From NCBI GenBank assembly GCA_900317215.1, contig ONFW01000128.1, positions 1 through 19,594 of the forward strand: a stretch of DNA of 19,594 nucleotides, in the 5' to 3' direction. Numbering within the stretch: position 1 is the first letter of the stretch; each line of letters opens with the position of its first letter. Shown here one piece after another: positions 1 to 7,760 of this stretch. This DNA comes from an uncultured Eubacteriales bacterium (GTDB lineage: Bacteria > Bacillota > Clostridia > Oscillospirales > Acutalibacteraceae). The notes beneath the pieces were generated by a model. The model was not told the DNA's origin and ran no database searches. It saw nothing but the letters and a program-made list of their open reading frames with translations. A program made the translations under genes and the position numbers.

Positions 1-1
1 C

Positions 2-151
2 ACTAAAGAAATGCTGCCCGAGCAGACATACTATATTATCCTCGGCGGCACATATGCTATTGTATCCTTTACTACGATCATTCAGGGTCTGACGATGAAG
101 CCCGTCTACAGCAGAATCAACCGTTCGGTATTGAAAGCAAGCAGAAAATAA
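2..151 (+). CDS. Cation/proton antiporter (NhaP/CPA1-like), C-terminal fragment
   Basis: Only the last 49 codons are in the window; the gene starts before position 1. The frame is open from base 2 to a TAA at 149-151. The peptide has one clear hydrophobic helix (YYIILGGTYAIVSFTTIIQG) followed by LTMKPVYSRI and a short basic tail. The pattern of a last helix ending in a QGLT motif followed by a basic cytoplasmic end is known from the CPA1/NhaP Na+/H+ antiporters of Firmicutes, which exchange monovalent cations for protons across the membrane. Assignment rests on this short tail only, so another multi-helix transporter is possible. A terminator follows 26 bases later, so it ends its transcription unit. 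Confidence 0.6.
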   Translation, partial: TKEMLPEQTYYIILGGTYAIVSFTTIIQGLTMKPVYSRINRSVLKASRK

Positions 152-177
152 TATCTGTCAGCACAAGCTCATAACTG

Positions 178-210
178 ACTGTCCTCCGGTAATGCGGCGG
201 ACAGTTTTTT
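178..210 (+). terminator. Rho-independent terminator of the antiporter gene
   Basis: ACTGTCC (178-184) pairs with GGACAGT (199-205), and an inner CCG/CGG pair extends the stem across small bulges. A T-run (205-210) follows directly. It separates the antiporter gene from the promoter at 262-289. Confidence 0.85.
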
Positions 211-261
211 CTTATGCTTTCTGATGATGACGAAAAAACAAGCTATTATTTATTTCCGCTA

Positions 262-289
262 TTTACAAAATCCAAAAAATCGTTATAAT
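262..289 (+). promoter_or_regulatory. Sigma-A promoter of the YkuD-like gene
   Basis: TTTACA (262-267) and a perfect TATAAT (284-289) are separated by 16 bases. The predicted transcript starts near 296. Its leader carries a small GGGG-AGGCAG-CCCC hairpin at 317-330, just before the first possible ATG. Confidence 0.7.
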
Positions 290-355
290 AGTATGTATAG
301 AAAGAATAGATAATTGGGGAGGCAGCCCCTTTAGATGTTGGAAAGAGGTAGGAAC

Positions 356-1426
356 ATGAAAAAACCCGGGTTTATTATTACCGAAACAATTTTTACCCTT
401 GTGCTTGCTGCATCAGTAGCTGCAGTTGCCGTTCTTGCAGTCGATCTTAATACAAATCAGTTCGGTCTTGACAAATACAATCCCTTTGTTCAAAGCTCCG
501 AAACCGAAAGCAAGGACAATAACGGAGAGCGGGATAAACAATCTTCGGCTCAGGAACAGGAGGATATCTCAGTTCAGGAAAACAGCAAGGAGCAGAGCAG
601 CGCTCAGCCCTCAGCTCAGGTTAACGAAAGTGAATCGGCAGAACCGTCTGAGGAGGCCTCACAGACTCAGCCCTCCAAGGAAGACTCCGCCGCAGAGAGC
701 AGTAGCGAAAGCAGTGCAGAAAGCAGTGCCGAAGCAAGCGAGGATGAAAGCGGAGAGATAAAGCTGCGAACAGAACCTAAGGATCTTAAAAACGACGACG
801 CCAAGCTCACCGAGCTTCTGACAAGATACGGGTATACCTCCGATTTTCTCAATGGCTCAAAGGTCGTTGTTGTCGATACCACTGCTGCGAACGACAGAAC
901 AAAGTCCTTGGTCTATTGTCTTGAAAGATCAGCAGATACAGGATATTGGTGGAACATTGCGGGCGACGGGAAGCCGATATGCACGGAAGCATACATAGGC
1001 TCTGACGGCTCAGATTTTGACGCCTATGCAGATTCAAAAACCACTCCCGGAGGAATCCTGTCATTGAGAGAAGGCTTCTATATCGGGGAAAAACCGCAGA
1101 CAGATTATGATATGTTTGAGATAACCGATAAAACCTATTGGGTGACCGACCCCGAGTCTGAGTATTATAATACCAGAGTCGAGGGTACTGACGAGAAGGA
1201 CTGGAGCAAGGCTGACCACATGATAACCTCTGACAAGAGCTATAAGTACGGCATTGTCATAGGATATAATACCGAAGACCCCGACAGCAGCAAGGCGGCT
1301 GCCGTATTCATGCAGTGCGGCAGCGCGGCAACCGAGGGCAGCATTGCCGTTCCCGAGGATATCATGAAGCTGATACTTGAATGGCTCGATGCAGACACCA
1401 GGGCAGAGATATTTATTACAGTATAA
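356..1426 (+). CDS. Membrane-anchored YkuD (L,D-transpeptidase-like) protein with degenerate active site
   Basis: 356 aa. Residues 7-30 form a hydrophobic anchor, 47-133 a Ser/Glu/Ala-rich low-complexity linker, and about 165-350 a YkuD-type domain outside the membrane. The domain shows the order of features of clostridial L,D-transpeptidases: KTTPGG, KTYWVTDPESEYYN, DWSKADHMI, YKYGIVIGYNT, then EGSIAVPEDIMKLILEWLD at the active-site strand. Active family members cross-link peptidoglycan through a Cys in PTAGC(V/I)A and an upstream His in FLH or FMH. Here these are Ser329 (AGC, 1340-1342) and Gln320 (CAG, 1313-1315), so transpeptidase activity is doubtful; a binding or scaffold role in the wall is inferred. 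The start at 356 has AAGAGGTAGGA just upstream; an in-frame ATG at 335 adds 7 residues and has its Shine-Dalgarno inside a hairpin. The N-terminus KKPGFIITE also resembles a type IV prepilin signal. Probably cotranscribed with the next gene. Confidence 0.8.
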   Translation: MKKPGFIITETIFTLVLAASVAAVAVLAVDLNTNQFGLDKYNPFVQSSETESKDNNGERDKQSSAQEQEDISVQENSKEQSSAQPSAQVNESESAEPSEEASQTQPSKEDSAAESSSESSAESSAEASEDESGEIKLRTEPKDLKNDDAKLTELLTRYGYTSDFLNGSKVVVVDTTAANDRTKSLVYCLERSADTGYWWNIAGDGKPICTEAYIGSDGSDFDAYADSKTTPGGILSLREGFYIGEKPQTDYDMFEITDKTYWVTDPESEYYNTRVEGTDEKDWSKADHMITSDKSYKYGIVIGYNTEDPDSSKAAAVFMQCGSAATEGSIAVPEDIMKLILEWLDADTRAEIFITV

Positions 1427-1494
1427 GATCATTTAATCAGAGCCGTGTTCTTTCCGCAGGCGGACAGACACTGCTCTTGCTTTGAGGTTATTAT

Positions 1495-1878
1495 ATGGGA
1501 AGCTTGTTTGACATAATAATGTATATTCTGTTTTTTGCCGGACTTATCATGTCCTTATCCGCATGGCTGAGCGACATCAGGTTTGGCAACAAAGGCTTTG
1601 TTTGGTATTATTATATTCCTGCTGCCGTCCTCTCCCTCGCTTTCGGACTGGCCGCCCCGCATATTTTTGTATGGTGGCTCTATGAGATATCTGTCGGTTC
1701 TTCTGCAATGGGCTGGGTAATCATTATATGCTTCCCGCTGCTTGTACTCGGCAGCTTGCTCGGACTGTTCTTTGCCTTTTTCAGAAAAGAGAAGTTCAGC
1801 AGCCTTTTTTTCTGGAGTCTGGCGCTCACCTGTCTTTTCGGGCTTTCCTTTGTTATTCTCAGCCTTTCCGGTTTTTGA
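1495..1878 (+). CDS. Small four-helix membrane protein, unknown function
   Basis: 127 aa and almost entirely hydrophobic. Four membrane segments are visible at about residues 6-24, 38-60, 70-95 and 103-125. Short polar turns separate them, including SDIRFGNKG (26-34) and FRKEKF (96-101), which suggest loops on the positive-inside cytoplasmic face. I do not recognise a family. GAGG at 1484-1487 lies 7 bases before the ATG. The gene starts 68 bases after the YkuD-like gene with no terminator or clear promoter between them, so the two are probably one transcript ending at the terminator near 1970-2000. A role next to the envelope protein is only suggested by position. Confidence 0.75.
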   Translation: MGSLFDIIMYILFFAGLIMSLSAWLSDIRFGNKGFVWYYYIPAAVLSLAFGLAAPHIFVWWLYEISVGSSAMGWVIIICFPLLVLGSLLGLFFAFFRKEKFSSLFFWSLALTCLFGLSFVILSLSGF

Positions 1879-1967
1879 GATTTTCATAAGGTAATAATAT
1901 ACAGCCCTTTTCTCCCGAAACTGCTTCCGAATAGTAAATAACAAATCACCTTTTCAGCTCACAAAAA

Positions 1968-2000
1968 GAGGGACCGACAAACTGCCGGTCCCATTTTTGT
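1968..2000. terminator. Bidirectional terminator between convergent genes
   Basis: GGGACCG (1970-1976) pairs with CGGTCCC (1986-1992). ATTTTTG follows on the + strand, and TCTTTTTG follows on the - strand. It can stop both the rightward membrane-protein unit and the leftward amylase operon. Confidence 0.85.
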
Positions 2001-2006
2001 TGGAAT

Positions 2007-3734
2007 TTATTTGAGTACCATTACGCTGTGAGCGGGCATTGTAAGCTCCTGTCCGTCAAGCTTGATCGTCTCGTCATACTCCGCCGAATCAGCGTAGTCA
2101 GACTTGCAATGAGCAAGAAGATATCCTCTCACCTCGCTTACCTTCATCGCATCCTCAGGAATTTTTACCTTTGCCTGCTTTTCACCGAGATTGAAGATAA
2201 CGAGCACGCTTGAGCCATTGTATGTGCAAACATAGCCTGCTGCAGCGTCAGTGTCAAAGGTCACAGTCTTCAACTCGCCCCTTGCGATCTCGGGATTCTG
2301 GTTTCTCAGCGCTATGACCCTCTTGTAGAAATTAAGCAGAGAGTCCTTATCCTTTTGCGCCGTCTCAACGGAGATAGTAGGCTCGTCCTCCATCTTAGTG
2401 CCGTCCGGTATCTTCTTGACATAACCCTTATCATCATCGAGCGACCAGATCATACCCCTTCTTCTGTCGGGATCTCTCTCATAGCCCTCCATTTCGATCT
2501 CTTCGCCGTAATATATAAACGGACTTCCGGGGGCTATCATATACATTGCAGCCGCAAGCCTCATCTTTGTTTTATTCATAAGAAATGCAACTGATCTGTT
2601 CGTATCATGGTTAGAAAGGAATTTGGCGTCTATCGCGTCGGGATTTTTATTCTTTATCTGATCCTGCCAAGTGGATACATACTCAACATAGGATTTTGCA
2701 TCCTCAGCATTCACATAAAGATTCACCTTGCCGGATACACCCTCCGTGCCAAAGTTAAAGAAGCTGTCTAAACCTGACTTGTAGTAGTCAACTATTGTTG
2801 CGGCTGAGTCCCAGCACTCGCCTACCATATAAACATCGGGCTTAACAGTCTTTGCATAATCATAGAGCCACTTGAGATCCTCTATTGAGCCGTCGTGGTC
2901 GTGCGTACCCTTAACACCGCTTTCTCCGCTCTCAAACCACATTACTGCATCAAGTCTGAAGCCGTCAACGCCCATATCGAGCCAATACTTCATGACCTTT
3001 TCAAGCTCAGCCCTTAACTCGGGATTCTTGAGGTTGAGATCGGGCATTGATGAGACAAAGTCACTCTCATAGTACCAATCTCCTACACCGGAATGTGTCC
3101 AGCCGTCTACGTTTTTATTCTCCTCAAAATGATAATACTGAGCATAGCCGTCCGTTTTGCCTTCCTTAAGCTCTTCGATAGCCTTGAGGAACCATTCGTT
3201 TTTATTTGAGGAATGGTTTACAACAAGGTCGATAATAACATTGATACTGCGTTTATGAGCCTCGTCGAGTAGCTTTTTGAAATCATCGTTAGTGCCGAAA
3301 AGCTCATCAACGGTGTAATAATCCGCAACATCGTATTTATGGTAGGAGGGCGACTTCATGATAGGAGTTAGCCAGATACCGTCTATTCCGAGATCATCAG
3401 TTGTTTTGGGGTCGCCGTCATTGAGATAATCCAGCTTTTCCGTAATGCCGTTGATATCTCCCTTTCCGTTGCCGTCGGAGTCATAGAACGAATACGGAAA
3501 GATCTCATAGAAAGTCCTGTATTTATCCGTAGAATAAGTGTAATCCACCGTGGTAAAGCCGCCGTCCTCAGCTATATTCGATGCGTAGGCTCCTGATGAC
3601 GCCTTTCCGCTGTCAGACGCTCCGCTTACTGAAGCGCCCGAGCTGCCCGAGCTGCCCGAATTACAGCCGCACAGCATTGTTGATGCTATTATACAAGCTG
3701 CCAGAAGTGCGGAACCGATCCTGTATTTTGACAT
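2007..3734 (-). CDS. Alpha-amylase family (GH13) surface lipoprotein
   Basis: 575 aa. A signal peptide ends in lipobox LCGC with Cys24 as lipid anchor, followed by a Ser/Gly-rich spacer (25-50). The TIM-barrel starts near residue 70. All GH13 motifs are intact: region I DLVVNH (169-174), region II GFRLD with nucleophile Asp262, region III GECW with acid/base Glu306, and region IV NHD with Asp377. DSDGNGKGD (85-93) resembles the Ca2+-binding loop. Region V reads MPDLN (230-234), which I recall as typical of the intermediary GH13_36 group between oligo-1,6-glucosidases and neopullulanases. It should hydrolyse alpha-1,4 (possibly 1,6) glucans at the cell surface. No starch-binding module, dockerin or sorting signal is seen. 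AAGGAGAG lies 6 bases before the ATG. It is the last gene of the transporter operon, so its products probably feed the adjacent importer. Confidence 0.93.
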   Translation of the reverse strand: MSKYRIGSALLAACIIASTMLCGCNSGSSGSSGASVSGASDSGKASSGAYASNIAEDGGFTTVDYTYSTDKYRTFYEIFPYSFYDSDGNGKGDINGITEKLDYLNDGDPKTTDDLGIDGIWLTPIMKSPSYHKYDVADYYTVDELFGTNDDFKKLLDEAHKRSINVIIDLVVNHSSNKNEWFLKAIEELKEGKTDGYAQYYHFEENKNVDGWTHSGVGDWYYESDFVSSMPDLNLKNPELRAELEKVMKYWLDMGVDGFRLDAVMWFESGESGVKGTHDHDGSIEDLKWLYDYAKTVKPDVYMVGECWDSAATIVDYYKSGLDSFFNFGTEGVSGKVNLYVNAEDAKSYVEYVSTWQDQIKNKNPDAIDAKFLSNHDTNRSVAFLMNKTKMRLAAAMYMIAPGSPFIYYGEEIEMEGYERDPDRRRGMIWSLDDDKGYVKKIPDGTKMEDEPTISVETAQKDKDSLLNFYKRVIALRNQNPEIARGELKTVTFDTDAAAGYVCTYNGSSVLVIFNLGEKQAKVKIPEDAMKVSEVRGYLLAHCKSDYADSAEYDETIKLDGQELTMPAHSVMVLK

Positions 3735-3761
3735 AAAACACTCTCCTTTTATGTAATAATA

Positions 3762-3787
3762 AAGCAGGGAGCGATTGCCCCCTGCTT
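3762..3787 (-). other. Stem-loop between malG and the amylase gene
   Basis: AAGCAGGG (3762-3769) pairs perfectly with CCCTGCTT (3780-3787) around a 10-base loop. On the transcribed (-) strand it is followed by TATTATTA, a poor U-tract. It probably acts as a partial terminator or as an mRNA 3'-end stabiliser that sets amylase expression apart from the transporter genes. Confidence 0.6.
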
Positions 3788-3799
3788 ATGAGCTTCAGA

Positions 3800-4699
3800 T
3801 CAACCCTTAACAGCGCCGCCTGTTACGCCGCCAACATAGAATCTCTGCATTACAATGAAAAGAATTGTAATCGGGATAGCTATAAGAACAGCGCCTGCGC
3901 AGAAGGTGGTGAAGTAACTGTTGATGTTTGCCGGAGTGAGCAAATTGTAAAGACCGACTGCAACAGTAAAGTTATCAGTATTCGTCTTCATAAAGTAGCT
4001 TACAAAGATGTAGTCTGCCCACGGCCCGAGGAAGGTCGTAAGAGCGGTATAGACTATGATAGGCTTTGAAAGCGGAAGTATGATTACCCAGAATATCCTG
4101 TTACTCGTTGCACCGTCTATTCGTGCAGCCTCATCAAGAGATCGTGGGATCGTATCAAAGAAGCCCTTGGCGACCTGATACCCCAGGCCTGCACCCGCCG
4201 AATAAACGATAACAAGCGCGAAAAGCTGTCCCTCAAGGTGGAAGAGCTCCATGATGCTGTAGGTAGCAGCCATGGACATAAAGCCGGGGAACATTCCGAG
4301 GATAAGACCAAGGTTGAGGAGCTTTCTGCGGCTCTTAAAACGAAGTCTTGAAAGCGTATAGCTGACCATGAGGATAAACAGTGTGGAAATGACGCAGGAG
4401 AGCACCGCAACTAAGAAGGTATTGGTGATCCATTTTGCATAGGGAACACGTTCATCTGTAAACAGCGTCTTGTAGTGGTCAAGCGTAAAGCCCTGAGGGA
4501 AAAGATGCGAGGATACACGGTCAACTGTGTTGAAGGACTGCAGAACGAGCCATACGATCGGGAATATCCAGATAAGCACCATGACCGTAAGAATGATATA
4601 TACGATTATGTTCGTCATCCTTCTCTTTGCGGCATAGCCCGAACGCATCTCAGGAGATTTTGATGATTTATCAAGCTTAACAGATTTTGTATTGTTCAT
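3800..4699 (-). CDS. malG: Maltodextrin ABC transporter permease, MalG type
   Basis: 299 aa, six predicted helices, the usual length for MalG-like CUT1 permeases. A hydrophilic Lys-rich N-terminus (1-27) precedes the first helix (30-55). The EAA loop that contacts the ATPase is DEAARIDGATSNRIFWVIIL (189-208). Together with the MalF partner it would form the channel importing malto-oligosaccharides delivered by the upstream binding protein. Its ATG overlaps the malF stop codon by four bases (ATGA, 4699-4696), and AGGAGG lies 7 bases upstream inside malF, so translation is probably coupled. Substrate is inferred from the downstream amylase; the sequence alone gives only the CUT1 sugar-permease class. 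Confidence 0.93.
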   Translation of the reverse strand: MNNTKSVKLDKSSKSPEMRSGYAAKRRMTNIIVYIILTVMVLIWIFPIVWLVLQSFNTVDRVSSHLFPQGFTLDHYKTLFTDERVPYAKWITNTFLVAVLSCVISTLFILMVSYTLSRLRFKSRRKLLNLGLILGMFPGFMSMAATYSIMELFHLEGQLFALVIVYSAGAGLGYQVAKGFFDTIPRSLDEAARIDGATSNRIFWVIILPLSKPIIVYTALTTFLGPWADYIFVSYFMKTNTDNFTVAVGLYNLLTPANINSYFTTFCAGAVLIAIPITILFIVMQRFYVGGVTGGAVKG

Positions 4700-6243
4700 G
4701 AGAATTCCTCCTCATTCTTTGATGCTTTAGACATATTGAATGTGATGAGCGAACCGACAGCACAAACAATAAACACAAGTATACCGATAACCGCCGCAAG
4801 CTTGAAATCACTGCGCTCAGCAGTCAACTTGTAAAGCCATGTAACAAGAAGATCTGTCTTACCTGCACCGTTTGAATACTTTGTCGGATCCTCAGGTCCG
4901 CCGCCTGTAAGGAAGTAGATAACATTGAAGTTATTGATATTTCCGACAAACGTGGTAATGAGGTAGGGTGTTGTAACAAAGAATATATAGGGGAAGGTGA
5001 TCTTTGTGAACTGCTGAACTGCATTCGCACCGTCGATACGAGCACTCTCGTAGAGATCCTCCGGGATATTCATGAGAAGACCCGAGGTAATGAGCATTGT
5101 AAACGGGATACCTACCCACATATTTACAACGATGACCGTGACATTCGCCCATTCCGTAAGGAAGGGGAAGTTGGTTCCCATTGCGCTGTTGATAGCGCCG
5201 TTTGTATCCAGAAGAAGTCTCATAACAAGCAGGGTAACAAACTGAGGAATAGCAGCCGTAAGAACGAACATGGTTCTCCAGAAGCCCTTGAACTTAATAC
5301 CCTTCTTATTGATCATAAGGGCAACTATAATGCCCAGGATATAGTTTGTGAAGGTTGCGAAGAACGCCCAGATCAGCGTCCAGAGGAGGATCCGTCCGAA
5401 GGTTGCAGACTTCTTTGCATCTGAATAGAATACATCCGCAAAGTTTTTCAGACCGACCCACTGGTAAAGCTTCAAAGGCGACTGGTGGTTTTCATCGTAG
5501 TTGGTAAATGCTATGAACACCGTAAAGATGATCGGCAATATAGTAAAGATAGTGAGGAGTATTACCGGGAGAGTAAGAAGCGTGATGTGGAATCTGTCAT
5601 CGAGAAATGTCTTCATCTCGTCGATAAAGCCGATAGGCTTCTTATCCTGTTCACGAAGCAGCTGAGTTGCATAAGCTGACTTTGTGTTGGCAATATATAT
5701 CGCTAAAAATGCGATCGTTACGATGATCGTGAAAATAAAGAACAGAATGATCTGGCTCGAGTCATCTGCAGTAGCTGCGTTTACAACAGATTCGCCGTGC
5801 AGAGTTCTCTGAATTACAGATACCTCTTTACCGACTGCGCCTGTTCCGTATTTATACCAGCCGGTAAACGGATCGGGCTTGGAGTCGAGCAGAACGAGCT
5901 TGCTGGTATAGATCCTTGAAATATAATGGGACCCGAAGAAGATCATAAACATTATGTATCCGACCTCTGTTGCGAGGAAGATCAGACCCTTTACGATCTG
6001 ACCGTGGAGGATATTTCCCGAGCCCATTATGATATATGACAGCTTTGTACCCACATCGCCCTTAGCAAAACGAGAACCGTAGTTCTTGAAGAAGCGGCCG
6101 ATGCCTAAGAAAAATTTCTTGAAAAAGTATCCTATTGCCTTAAAGAAGTTAACAATAGCTCTCGGGATACCTGTAAAGAAGCTTTTCAATTTGTAGATAA
6201 AGCGCTGTCCTTTGGTCATCTGGACATAGTCAAGATAATCCAT
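4696..6243 (-). CDS. malF: Maltodextrin ABC transporter permease, MalF type
   Basis: 515 aa, close to the length of E. coli MalF. Residues 18-60 form a cytoplasmic segment rich in Phe and Lys (NFFKAIGYFFKKFF), probably an amphipathic membrane-lying helix. Helices follow at about 85-105, 164-186 and 222-248, with an outside loop at 106-163. The conserved core with further helices starts near 285. The EAA loop ESARIDGANAVQQFTKITFP spans 399-418. It pairs with MalG to form the import channel. GGAG lies 10 bases before the ATG, slightly long spacing. The 143-bp gap from the binding-protein gene holds two stem-loops. No MalK-type ATPase is encoded here, so a shared ATPase elsewhere is expected, as in other Gram-positive sugar importers. 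Confidence 0.93.
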   Translation of the reverse strand: MDYLDYVQMTKGQRFIYKLKSFFTGIPRAIVNFFKAIGYFFKKFFLGIGRFFKNYGSRFAKGDVGTKLSYIIMGSGNILHGQIVKGLIFLATEVGYIMFMIFFGSHYISRIYTSKLVLLDSKPDPFTGWYKYGTGAVGKEVSVIQRTLHGESVVNAATADDSSQIILFFIFTIIVTIAFLAIYIANTKSAYATQLLREQDKKPIGFIDEMKTFLDDRFHITLLTLPVILLTIFTILPIIFTVFIAFTNYDENHQSPLKLYQWVGLKNFADVFYSDAKKSATFGRILLWTLIWAFFATFTNYILGIIVALMINKKGIKFKGFWRTMFVLTAAIPQFVTLLVMRLLLDTNGAINSAMGTNFPFLTEWANVTVIVVNMWVGIPFTMLITSGLLMNIPEDLYESARIDGANAVQQFTKITFPYIFFVTTPYLITTFVGNINNFNVIYFLTGGGPEDPTKYSNGAGKTDLLVTWLYKLTAERSDFKLAAVIGILVFIVCAVGSLITFNMSKASKNEEEFS

Positions 6244-6284
6244 TCATATACAACTCCTTTTTGTCTACTTTTTCAGCTTAGAAA

Positions 6285-6317
6285 TATAAACGGTCGGATC
6301 ATATCCGACCGTTTATA
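6285..6317 (-). other. 15-bp perfect intercistronic stem-loop between binding protein and malF
   Basis: The arms 6285-6299 and 6303-6317 are perfectly complementary over 15 bp with a 3-base loop. The transcribed (-) strand continues TTTCTAAG, so there is no full U-tract. The placement resembles the malE-malF intergenic palindromes of E. coli, which protect the upstream message and lower permease output. The same role here is inferred. Confidence 0.75.
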
Positions 6318-6340
6318 CTGAATTAGCCGGTTCGGGGCAT

Positions 6341-6361
6341 AGGCTTATTCAAAATAAGCTT
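6341..6361 (-). other. Second stem-loop after the binding-protein gene
   Basis: GCTTATT (6343-6349) pairs with AATAAGC (6353-6359) around CAA, extended to 9 bp by one G-T pair and one A-T pair. It lies 26 bases beyond the binding-protein stop codon and before the stronger hairpin at 6285-6317, so the transcript carries two tandem hairpins here. Confidence 0.5.
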
Positions 6362-6386
6362 CCCCTTATAAACTGTTTTACAGGGC

Positions 6387-7760
6387 TTATGCCTTCATGT
6401 TAGCCTCAATACCCTGAAGCTGCTCCATGAGCTCTTCATCAGTTCTCTGACCGTGCTTATCAACAGCCTTGCCGCCGACATCGCCGACGCCTGCGCCCCA
6501 GTATACGCTGCCAACGCTTGTACCCTGAGCATGTGCAAAGGGCTTCTGATCCTCAAGAGCCTTGAATGCAGGATCCTTCTTTATTTCAGGATCTTCGCCG
6601 AGAGCCTTATTTGTGGGGAGAAGACCTCTTGTCTCATATCTTGCCTTCTGAGAATCCTCAGATGAGAAGAAGTATGCAAGTGTCTGTGCGCTGAAGGGAT
6701 ACTCTGAATATACGCTTACGCCGAGGAGCTTATATCCGCCGAATGACTCGAGCTGCTTGTATTCGCCGTCCATGAGTACCTTCGGGAGCTTTGCAGCGCC
6801 TACGTTATCTACGCCTATAGCCTTCTTGATAGCAGGTCCGCACCATGTGCCGATTACTGCAGCAGCAAGAGTGCCTTCGTCAAAGCCCTGAGCAACGAAT
6901 GCATTGCCGCCCATTGCTCCGGGATTGCCTACAAAGCCCTGATCCTGGCTCTCTGCGATATGGCACATTGCTCTTGCAGCAGCAAGTCCCTTCTCATTTG
7001 CGAGCTTAGCTGTCTGCTTGCCGTTTTCAAACTTGATCTCACAGCCTGCTGTGAAGAAGAAGCCGGTTGTATACCACGGGCCGCCGAGCTCGAGATATAC
7101 GTTCTTGCCATTCTCTTTAGCAACCTTGATCATCTCGTCCATATTGTCGAGAACTGATTCATCAGTGTATACTCTCTTGTCATAATAGAGGAAGTATCCG
7201 TTATCGGAGGTCTTCGGGTATGCCTTGAGCTCGTTGTTAAGTGTGCTTACTTCGAGGCTGTCAGCAGTGTTTTCGTCTTTAACATTTCCTTCATAGTAAA
7301 GAGCAACAGATGCGATAGCTCCGTTCTTTGAGAGTGATGAAAGCTGATCGTCCGGGAACGAGAATACGTCAGCAGCCTTCTTCGGGTTCTCGATAACTGC
7401 TGTACCGGCCTTGTCCTCGCCCTTCTCGGAGAAGCCGATCTTTAACTCATATCTGCTGTCACCAAACAAAGTTTTGAATTCTTCTGCTCTTGACTTCTCA
7501 AAATCCATATCATCACTGGAGCACCATACCTTGAGGACTATTCTTCCGTCCTTAGCCTCGGAAGCCATTGTGTCCTTGATGTACTTGACGACCTCAGGAG
7601 CCTTGAGGTCTATCTTTTCTACCTTTGTTTCGATAGGAGTGCTGGTCTGTACAGGAGCCGGAACAGGCTCTTCCCCGCCGCCATTACAGCCTGCAAGAGC
7701 TGTTACTGCGAGCGCAGATGTGAGAAGAAGTGCGACCGCTTTTTTGGTTTTTCTTGCCAT
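6387..7760 (-). CDS. Maltodextrin ABC transporter solute-binding lipoprotein, MalE-like
   Basis: 457 aa. The N-terminus MARKTKK plus a hydrophobic stretch ends in lipobox LAGC, with Cys25 as lipid anchor, followed by a Gly/Glu/Pro/Thr-rich spacer (26-45). The mature part shows the family-1 extracellular solute-binding fold: RIVLKVWCSSDDMDF at the start, DVFSFPDDQLSSL, and a late VIGTWCGPAIKKAI segment that parallels the GPWAW region of MalE. It would capture malto-oligosaccharides outside the membrane and hand them to MalF/MalG. The ATG at 7760 has AGAGGG upstream; an upstream in-frame start would add 43 residues without signal-peptide logic and would cover the promoter. First gene of the operon. 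Substrate is inferred from the amylase and the permeases. Confidence 0.93.
   Translation of the reverse strand: MARKTKKAVALLLTSALAVTALAGCNGGGEEPVPAPVQTSTPIETKVEKIDLKAPEVVKYIKDTMASEAKDGRIVLKVWCSSDDMDFEKSRAEEFKTLFGDSRYELKIGFSEKGEDKAGTAVIENPKKAADVFSFPDDQLSSLSKNGAIASVALYYEGNVKDENTADSLEVSTLNNELKAYPKTSDNGYFLYYDKRVYTDESVLDNMDEMIKVAKENGKNVYLELGGPWYTTGFFFTAGCEIKFENGKQTAKLANEKGLAAARAMCHIAESQDQGFVGNPGAMGGNAFVAQGFDEGTLAAAVIGTWCGPAIKKAIGVDNVGAAKLPKVLMDGEYKQLESFGGYKLLGVSVYSEYPFSAQTLAYFFSSEDSQKARYETRGLLPTNKALGEDPEIKKDPAFKALEDQKPFAHAQGTSVGSVYWGAGVGDVGGKAVDKHGQRTDEELMEQLQGIEANMKA

Noticed and set aside
6285..6317. The 15-bp stem-loop as a full rho-independent terminator
   Set aside because: The transcribed strand continues TTTCTAAG instead of a T-run, and malF has no evident promoter of its own, so complete termination is unlikely.
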